Shown one piece after another: positions 6,234-10,376 of a stretch of 10,376 nt of DNA (its first letter is position 1; each line of letters opens with the position of its first letter). The position numbers were made by a program, and so were the translations under genes. The notes beneath the pieces are model-generated. The model did not search any database. It saw only the letters and a list, made by a program, of their open reading frames with translations, and was not told the origin of the DNA. The DNA is taken from the NCBI GenBank assembly GCA_035632215.1, contig DASQHF010000223.1, forward strand, positions 1 through 10,376, given 5' to 3'. The DNA comes from CAIYRG01 sp035632215 (lineage in GTDB: Bacteria > Pseudomonadota > Alphaproteobacteria > Micropepsales > Micropepsaceae).

Positions 6234-6677
6234 ATGGTTTTGCCACTCGATATCACGTTCCACAACATGCCGAGCTCGCGAACGCTCGGACAAGTCATCG
6301 CCAAGCGCGTGGCCAAGCTCGAACGGCTCTACGGGCGCCTGCTGAGCTGCCGCGTTTCGATCGAAGCGCGCGGCAATCGCCACCGCACAGGCAATGTCTA
6401 CGAGATCCATATCGAGATGAATGTTCCGGGGGGGCCGGTCGTCGTCTCGCGCGAACCGCACCACGTCAAGGAACGCCACGCCACGACCGATGTGCGCGTC
6501 TCGATCCACGAGGCGTTTGAGGCGGCCGAAGCGCGGCTGCGCGCTTTTTCCAAGCGGCAGAAGGGCAAGCCCCGCCAGCGCGATCGCCTGCGATTGTCGG
6601 AGGCTGCGCGTGGTCCCGACGTCGCTCCGGCAAAGAATCCGCGCGCGCGCAGCCGCACGGCCCCGCCGCTTGCTTGA
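6234..6677 (+). CDS. HPF/RaiA family ribosome hibernation protein
   Basis: 147 residues. The first ~108 form the beta-alpha-beta-beta-beta-alpha fold of the S30EA/HPF family: LDITFHNMPSS strand, helix SRTLGQVIAKRVAKLERLYG (15-34), strands CRVSIEARG and GNVYEIHIEMNVPG (53-66), VVVSREP, then the final helix DVRVSIHEAFEAAEARLRAF (86-105). Family members bind the 30S decoding centre, blocking mRNA and tRNA and storing idle ribosomes. The C-terminal 40 residues are a basic, proline-rich, probably disordered tail; neither the dimerisation domain of long HPF nor the cold-shock domain of some alphaproteobacterial homologues is present. AAGGGGGT (6223-6230) is a strong ribosome site. It is 12 bp after the baeRF3 stop, so the two are almost certainly co-transcribed. 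Conventional names (hpf, raiA) are not assigned because orthology is unclear. Confidence 0.88.
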   Translation: MVLPLDITFHNMPSSRTLGQVIAKRVAKLERLYGRLLSCRVSIEARGNRHRTGNVYEIHIEMNVPGGPVVVSREPHHVKERHATTDVRVSIHEAFEAAEARLRAFSKRQKGKPRQRDRLRLSEAARGPDVAPAKNPRARSRTAPPLA

Positions 6678-6939
6678 AAGCGCGGCGCTCAGCTTTACGC
6701 GCCCGTGCTCGTGACAAGTTTGGTCGGACTGTGAGATTTTTGGGCCGGCATCCAGCTGGCCAATTTTGTCACAACGGGCCTTGGTTAATGCCGCGGATTC
6801 CCTGGGCTTACGCAGATCCAAGTCCTTGAAATCCCAAATCGATCACAGCGGTTTTCGATAAACGCCGGGCCGCCCGTAAAAGCGATGGCAAGAGGCGGGC
6901 GCTAGATTACACGCGAAGACACGAGCCAAGGGTCTCGCG
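6678..6939. other. Intergenic region between the HPF gene and the micro-protein gene
   Basis: The first part holds the candidate terminator at 6743-6767, flanked by an inverted repeat GTGACAA (6711-6717)/TTGTCAC (6766-6772). The remaining ~170 bp should carry the promoter of the micro-protein gene. TTGAAA at 6826-6831 has no matching -10 box at the right spacing, and TAGATT at 6903-6908 has no -35 box, so I do not call a promoter. Confidence 0.4.
6743..6767 (+). terminator. Candidate Rho-independent terminator of the HPF transcript
   Basis: GGCCGGC (6743-6749), loop ATCCA, GCTGGCC (6755-6761) form a 7-bp stem including one G-U pair, followed by AATTTT. It lies 65 bp after the HPF stop codon. 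The stem is short and the U-run only four, so it is moderate rather than strong. Confidence 0.5.
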
Positions 6940-7029
6940 ATGAGTTTCACGATGAAGATGTCGCTGGCGATTTACGCTTTCATCATGGGCGTGATTGCGC
7001 TGGGGTTTAACGGCCACCTCCCGCACTAA
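6940..7029 (+). CDS. 29-residue putative membrane micro-protein
   Basis: An ATG at 6940 opens a 29-codon frame ending in TAA at 7027-7029. AAGGG (6928-6932) is seven bases upstream, an excellent ribosome site. The product begins MSFTMKM, runs into one hydrophobic segment SLAIYAFIMGVIALGF (8-23), and ends NGHLPH. It therefore looks like a single-pass inner-membrane protein with a short polar tail. A strong Rho-independent terminator follows 51 bp after the stop (7081-7133), and another likely terminator lies upstream, so it appears to be its own transcription unit. It is not recognised. It is too small for routine gene callers. The alternative is that the region encodes a small RNA ending at the same terminator and the frame is fortuitous. 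Confidence 0.55.
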   Translation: MSFTMKMSLAIYAFIMGVIALGFNGHLPH

Positions 7030-7080
7030 GCCGACAAAGCCGCGCCAAAGGCGGGGGCTCCCCCAACACCCCGCACCCCC

Positions 7081-7133
7081 TAAACCGCGCGAACGCCGGC
7101 CCTCCAACGGCGATCGCGCGGTTTAGAGTTTTT
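7081..7133 (+). terminator. Strong Rho-independent terminator after the micro-protein gene
   Basis: TAAACCGCGCGA (7081-7092) pairs perfectly over 12 bp with TCGCGCGGTTTA (7114-7125), extended inward by CGCCG (7094-7098)/CGGCG (7108-7112). Five T residues follow at 7129-7133. The U-run is only on the plus strand, so it ends the rightward transcript just before the convergent epoxide hydrolase gene. Confidence 0.85.
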
Positions 7134-7141
7134 AGGCGCCA

Positions 7142-8455
7142 TTATCCCTTCGCGTAATCGCGCAAGAAGCCGATCAGGAGCATGCTCACTTGTTCGGGCT
7201 GCTCCTGCTGCACCCAATGACCGGCACCATCAATGAGATTGAAGCTCACCATGTGTGTGCAGGCGGAGTTGCGCATTTTGTCGACCGCGCCGGGCGTCTG
7301 ATACACGCCCCAGTCGGACTTGCCCGCGATATACATCGAGGGCACGTCGATTGTGCGGCCTGAGAAGGTCAGCATCTCGGCAACGCTCTTCGCCTCCGAG
7401 CCGCGCCGCACGCGATAGCCTTGCAGCGCGCCGGTGAATCCGGTGCGCGCATATTCACTCGCATAGACTTCGACTTCGGGCTCGGTCAGCCATTTGCATT
7501 TGGCGATATAGTCGGCCGACGGCATCATCGGCGCGACCGTCTCCGCCATGCCCTTGTCCTTCTCCATCACGTAGTAGTTGGGGATCTGCGCCATCTCCTC
7601 GGCCGTGCGTCCCTTCAAGGGATGTGGCTTGTTCCCGGCGTAATCCGCGCTCTTGAAGAAGTAATAGGCGCGGAAGAAGGCGTGCAGCCCTTGGGGAGCA
7701 TGGAGCATGTTGTCGTTGGCGCCGGGGGTACGCTGATAGTTCTGATAATATTTCCGTGGCGGATTGAGCTTGGCGAGCTCCGCGTCGAGCTCGTCGTCGG
7801 TCTTGGTGGGGGCCGGCAGCGGCGCTCCGTTCGCGGTGTTGAAGGGAAGCGACGGCGCGCCCTCGAAGGGCGAGCTCAAGATCGTCAGCGAACGGAAGAC
7901 ATCGGGGCGAATCAGTGCCGCCCAGGAGGCGACTGGCGCGCCCGCATCGTGTCCCGCGATCATCGCCGCGGAGCGATAGCCCAGCGCATAGACGAGGGCC
8001 ATCGCGTCGCGCACCATGTTCAGAATGCGGAAAGCATCCGCGTCGGCATCGTAGGAGTCGTCCCAGCCCGTGGTGCGGCCATAGCCGCGCTGGTCGGGCG
8101 CGACCACGTGATAACCGGCCTGAGCTAGAGGCAACATCACCTTGCGCCAGCTATAGGCGAGCTCGGGAAAGCCGTGCAGCAAGAGCACGAGCGGACGGTT
8201 CGGGGTCTCGTATCCGGCCTCGAGGATGTGCACGGAAAGGCCGTTCACGTTCGGGATCGCGCGAGCGCGGATTCCATCGGGTATCGTCGAGCCGCCATAG
8301 GGCGCGAGCTTGGAGAGATCGGTCCTCACGATCGCCGCGCGCGCTTCTTGCGCAAGCGTCAATCCACCCGCCGCGACGGCGGAGGCCGCAACCACAAAAC
8401 CGCGACGTGACAGCGCAGCGGCCACTTCCTCAGAAATTTTGGCTTCCTCGGACAT
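7142..8455 (-). CDS. Tat-exported epoxide hydrolase (alpha/beta-hydrolase fold)
   Basis: 437 residues. The N-terminus carries a twin-arginine signal, SRRGFVVAASAVAAGG (16-31), ending near AQEARA, so the folded enzyme should be exported to the periplasm. The mature part is an alpha/beta hydrolase of the epoxide hydrolase type: oxyanion motif HGFPE (94-98), DQRGYGRT (121-128), nucleophile Asp170 in GHDAGA, acid Asp381 in AGKSDWG and catalytic His413 in GAGHWVQQEQPEQV. A cap-domain tyrosine is likely Y347 in GALQGYR. An Asp rather than Ser nucleophile favours epoxide hydrolase (or haloalkane dehalogenase; HGFPE favours the former). It opens epoxides to diols. GGGAGGG four bases before the ATG is a strong ribosome site, but it can be paired by an inverted repeat in the leader. 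Divergent from the lactonase gene, 106 bp away. Confidence 0.9.
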   Translation of the reverse strand: MSEEAKISEEVAAALSRRGFVVAASAVAAGGLTLAQEARAAIVRTDLSKLAPYGGSTIPDGIRARAIPNVNGLSVHILEAGYETPNRPLVLLLHGFPELAYSWRKVMLPLAQAGYHVVAPDQRGYGRTTGWDDSYDADADAFRILNMVRDAMALVYALGYRSAAMIAGHDAGAPVASWAALIRPDVFRSLTILSSPFEGAPSLPFNTANGAPLPAPTKTDDELDAELAKLNPPRKYYQNYQRTPGANDNMLHAPQGLHAFFRAYYFFKSADYAGNKPHPLKGRTAEEMAQIPNYYVMEKDKGMAETVAPMMPSADYIAKCKWLTEPEVEVYASEYARTGFTGALQGYRVRRGSEAKSVAEMLTFSGRTIDVPSMYIAGKSDWGVYQTPGAVDKMRNSACTHMVSFNLIDGAGHWVQQEQPEQVSMLLIGFLRDYAKG

Positions 8456-8561
8456 CGAACCCTCCCGATCGCTCCTTACCGGATATTACCGGGAGGTTTC
8501 GCCAAAGACGAGTTGCCACCGCCGCTGTATAGTCGCTCAGTAGAACAGAGGAGCGGCGATC
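8456..8561. promoter_or_regulatory. Shared divergent control region with direct and inverted repeats
   Basis: These 106 bp must hold the promoters of both exported hydrolases. TTACCGG occurs twice, at 8476-8482 and 8486-8492, exactly 10 bp apart, i.e. on the same face of the helix, as in many operators. CCTCCCG (8461-8467) and CGGGAGG (8490-8496) form a 7-bp inverted repeat; in the minus-strand transcript this pairs with the Shine-Dalgarno of the epoxide hydrolase. TATAGT at 8528-8533 is a possible -10 box for the lactonase, with a poor -35 (AAGACG at 8505-8510). Confidence 0.4.
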
Positions 8562-9407
8562 ATGCGTGCACTCGTTGGCTTTTTCGGCGTTCTGGCGCTT
8601 AGCGTTCTGGTCTCATCCGCGGCACAAACCGCCCAGCCGCCGAGCGCGCTCAGGCTTTACGTCTTCGATTGCGGCAAGCTCGATATCCCCGACACCACGC
8701 CCTATCAGCTCAAGCGCGAAGAACTTGCGACCAACCTCATGTCGGTGCCCTGCTTCCTCGTCGCTCATCCCAAGGGGACGCTGATGTGGGATGTGGGCGC
8801 GGTGCCCGACAACGCTATCCCCGAGGGCGGAACGGGCACGCTGCGCATTTACGGGACATCGACGAAAAAGCTCGGCTCCCAGATGGCGGCGATCGGCTAT
8901 ACGCCGGCGGACATCACGTATCTTTCGCTGTCGCACTTCCATTGGGACCATGTCGGCAATGCGAACATGTTCGCGAAGGCGACATGGCTCGTGCGGCAGA
9001 AGGAGCGCGACGTGATGTTTTCCGATCCGCCGTCGCCCAGGACCGAGCCGCAGAACTTCACCGCGCTGAAAAACGCGAAGACCGTGATCATCCCCTCAGG
9101 CGACTACGACGTCTTCGGCGACGGCACGGTGGTGATCAAGTCCGCCGCCGGCCATTCGCCCGATCATCAGGTGCTGTATTTGAAGCTCGTGCGCACGGGA
9201 CCTGTGGTCTTGAGCGGCGATCTCTATCACTACCCCGAGGAGCGGGCGCGCGGCATTGTGCCCAAAACCGAGTTCGATCCTAAAGAGACGGCCGAGTCGC
9301 GCGCGCGGATCGAGGCCTTCCTGAAGCAGACGGGCGCCCAGCTCTGGATCGAGCACGACTTCACCGGCAACGCGAAGCTGAAAAAATCCCCGCAGTATTA
9401 CGATTAA
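8562..9407 (+). CDS. Exported metallo-beta-lactamase-fold hydrolase, AHL-lactonase type
   Basis: 281 residues. A Sec signal peptide is visible (MRALVGFFGVLALSVLVSSA, cleavage near AAQTAQ), so it acts in the periplasm or outside. The dinuclear zinc site is complete: H125, H127, D129, H130 (SHFHWDHVGN), H198 (AGHSPDH), D220 (LSGDLYHY) and H265 (IEHDF). The spacing matches the HxHxDH~H~D~H pattern of quorum-quenching N-acyl-homoserine lactonases such as AiiA/AttM; the tyrosine after the bridging Asp (Y222 or Y224) fits too. The strand RLYVFDCGKL (31-40) is also typical of that group. It probably opens a lactone ring; an acyl-homoserine lactone is the best-known substrate, but other lactones or esters are possible. 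AGAGGAG (8547-8553) eight bases upstream supports the start. Divergent from the epoxide hydrolase, suggesting joint control. Confidence 0.88.
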   Translation: MRALVGFFGVLALSVLVSSAAQTAQPPSALRLYVFDCGKLDIPDTTPYQLKREELATNLMSVPCFLVAHPKGTLMWDVGAVPDNAIPEGGTGTLRIYGTSTKKLGSQMAAIGYTPADITYLSLSHFHWDHVGNANMFAKATWLVRQKERDVMFSDPPSPRTEPQNFTALKNAKTVIIPSGDYDVFGDGTVVIKSAAGHSPDHQVLYLKLVRTGPVVLSGDLYHYPEERARGIVPKTEFDPKETAESRARIEAFLKQTGAQLWIEHDFTGNAKLKKSPQYYD

Positions 9408-9458
9408 CGCTGCGTCCCATCTGTTAGCGCCGCGAATGGCGGCCATGAAGTGCTTTTG

Positions 9459-9504
9459 AAAAAAAACAAAAAAATTGTCATGGCCCGCGGGCGCGGGCCA
9501 TGAC
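9459..9504 (-). terminator. Rho-independent terminator built from a palindromic repeat
   Basis: Bases 9477-9504 are a 28-bp near-perfect palindrome (GTCATGGCCCGCG...GGGCCATGAC), a third copy of the repeat found in the element at 2241-2369. Read on the minus strand it is followed by AA, seven Ts, one G and eight Ts (9459-9474 on the plus strand are A-runs). This is a textbook terminator for the secreted-protein gene, 12 bp after its stop. On the plus strand no U-run follows, so it is not clearly bidirectional; the lactonase has only a weak hairpin, GCCGC (9429-9433)/GCGGC (9439-9443), before TTTT at 9454-9457. Confidence 0.8.
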
Positions 9505-9516
9505 GCACAGCGGCGG

Positions 9517-10068
9517 CTAAAACAGCCGGTTCACCAGCTCCACCACGCGTCCGCCGAGCGAACGGTTCGATTGGCGATCGGTGAAGATCAGCGACTGCTG
9601 GAATCGGATCGCGTCCGCGGTATCGCCGTTTGGAAGCGCCTTGCCTTCGATCTGATAGAGCCGCTTCTTGTAGAAGAACACCGCGACCGAAGAATGGCTG
9701 CCGTCCTTTCCCGCGATCGAAAGCTGGCGGCCATAGACCGCGCTGATACGGTGTGGAATGTCCAGCTTCACCGCGCCGTTGGCGGAAAGGCTTTTGATCG
9801 CGTAACCGATCACCGCGTCCTCTTCCAGTCCCGAATCAGAGAAATCGGCGATCGTCATGCTGAGCACGGCGCCGTCCTCATTCACCGAATAGACGCGCGC
9901 GCCGACCATCTTGCCGTTCGGGGCCTGATACATGGTGCTCTCGACTTTCGGCTCGGCCGGGAAGGAGACTCCGAAGGAGTCGCTGGAATACCGATATTCC
10001 TTCCAAGACTGTGCGGCGGCCGGGCTCGCGATGACGAACGCCGCGAGAATGAACGCGATAAGGCGCAT
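9517..10068 (-). CDS. Small secreted protein of unknown function
   Basis: 183 residues from the ATG at 10068, which has GGGAGGA five bases upstream; a longer frame from 10116 would bury the signal peptide. The N-terminus is a clear Sec signal, MRLIAFILAAFVIASPAAA, cut before QSW. The mature protein (~164 residues) starts WKEYRYSSDSFGVSFPAEPK, a pattern seen in many small periplasmic proteins of Hyphomicrobiales annotated as hypothetical. Alternating hydrophobic strands (VGARVYSV, AVLSMTIADFS, SVAVFFYKKRLYQIEGKA) suggest a mostly beta fold, perhaps PsbP/Mog1-like, but this is a guess. No cysteines, metal motifs or catalytic signatures are visible. I do not assign a function. It lies downstream of the truncated gene at the window edge, but a promoter-like sequence at 10115-10143 and a 153-bp gap suggest its own transcript. 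Confidence 0.85.
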   Translation of the reverse strand: MRLIAFILAAFVIASPAAAQSWKEYRYSSDSFGVSFPAEPKVESTMYQAPNGKMVGARVYSVNEDGAVLSMTIADFSDSGLEEDAVIGYAIKSLSANGAVKLDIPHRISAVYGRQLSIAGKDGSHSSVAVFFYKKRLYQIEGKALPNGDTADAIRFQQSLIFTDRQSNRSLGGRVVELVNRLF

Positions 10069-10114
10069 AAATCCTCCCTCTCGGGCCGCACTACCGGGCC
10101 ATGCCGATGGACTC

Positions 10115-10143
10115 ATTCTAGAGAAGCCAGTCGGCGCTTGAAA
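10115..10143 (-). promoter_or_regulatory. Candidate promoter of the secreted-protein gene
   Basis: On the minus strand TAGAAT (10115-10120) matches five of six -10 positions, and TTTCAA (10138-10143) is a weak -35 box with 17-bp spacing. Transcription would start about 40 bases before the ATG, leaving room for the strong ribosome site. Confidence 0.35.
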
Positions 10144-10221
10144 GGCGAGGGTCGAAACCGCGCAGTACGGAAACGAGCTCTTTGAATCGCTTTTTCGTGA
10201 TCGTGCCAGCGCGGGCGCTGC

Positions 10222-10376
10222 TCAAAAATCCGGCTTCGCCGCCGTCGGCACGTAGCTGAGGTCGCCGGTCTTGAACACGTCGACATTGTTCTCGGCGCAG
10301 GCACCTTCGTTGAAGCCACGGATCACGCGCCGATAACTGACATTCGCGCGCCAGGGCGCGGTGAAGATGTTCGAGT
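10222..10376 (-). CDS. C-terminal fragment of an unidentified gene, cut by the window edge
   Basis: The minus-strand frame from the window edge to TGA at 10222-10224 gives 50 codons. The product reads SNIFTAPWRANVSYRRVIRG and ends YVPTAAKPDF, with balanced composition, aromatic residues and one cysteine, unlike the Arg-rich translations of the other frames here. It is therefore probably the true end of a gene entering from the right. I do not recognise the family. A hairpin, CAGCGC/GCGCTG (10207-10220), lies just after the stop codon but lacks a U-run. The gap to the next gene downstream is 153 bp. Confidence 0.6.
   Translation of the reverse strand, partial: SNIFTAPWRANVSYRRVIRGFNEGACAENNVDVFKTGDLSYVPTAAKPDF

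Noticed and set aside
5724..6821. Long minus-strand open frame of 365 codons
   Set aside because: It lies antisense to the baeRF3 and HPF genes, whose family motifs are unmistakable; long antisense frames are common in high-GC genomes.
6886..6902. Sigma-54-like GG-N10-GC spacing (TGGCA then GGGC) upstream of the micro-protein
   Set aside because: Only the GG and GC anchors match; the TTGC core reads GGGC, so this is likely chance in GC-rich DNA.
9475..10185. Long plus-strand open frame of 236 codons
   Set aside because: It is antisense to the secreted-protein gene, which has a clear signal peptide and ribosome site; the plus frame has His/Arg-rich shadow composition and starts in the poly-A and palindrome.
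10113..10319. Minus-strand frame of 68 codons at the right end
   Set aside because: Its Arg/Ser/Pro-rich translation looks non-coding, and a frame shifted relative to it gives a more protein-like C-terminus ending at 10222.

Overview
The window is a high-GC chromosomal segment. Its codon use, palindromic intergenic repeats of the type GTCATGGCCCG...CGGGCCATGAC, and gene families (AqpZ, an Fsr-type MFS exporter, a baeRF3 protein, a Tat-exported epoxide hydrolase) suggest an alphaproteobacterium, most likely Hyphomicrobiales (Rhizobiales). That placement is inference; there is no rRNA or marker gene here. I see no phage genes, transposase, CRISPR array or tRNA.

Layout. (1) 81-2162, minus strand: an aquaporin Z gene downstream of an Fsr-like MFS exporter. 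(2) 2163-2381: an intergenic region holding a 129-bp element made of two inverted copies of a palindromic repeat (REPIN-like). (3) 2382-3482 (minus) and 3510-4037 (plus): a divergent pair, a D-2-hydroxyacid dehydrogenase and a carboxymuconolactone-decarboxylase-family protein, with only 27 bp between the start codons. (4) 4219-6677, plus strand: a PIG-L/LmbE-like protein that has lost its zinc-site histidines, then a baeRF3 protein (bacterial relative of archaeo-eukaryotic release factor 1), then an HPF/RaiA-type ribosome hibernation protein 12 bp further on, with a candidate terminator at 6743-6767. (5) 6940-7029: a previously uncalled 29-residue membrane micro-protein with a good Shine-Dalgarno and its own strong terminator. 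(6) 7142-8455 (minus) and 8562-9407 (plus): a divergent pair of exported hydrolases, a Tat-dependent epoxide hydrolase and a signal-peptide-bearing metallo-beta-lactamase-fold lactonase. (7) 9517-10068 (minus): a small secreted protein of unknown function, ended by a terminator built from a third copy of the palindromic repeat. (8) 10222-10376 (minus): the C-terminal 50 residues of a gene cut by the window edge.

The part most worth following up is the baeRF3-HPF gene pair. An aeRF1-like protein translationally linked to a hibernation factor suggests a ribosome-protection or rescue module, and the degenerate PIG-L protein just upstream could be part of it. The link is inferred from gene context and family knowledge; nothing in the sequence alone proves the function. 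The two exported hydrolases look like a periplasmic detoxification or signal-degradation pair sharing one control region.
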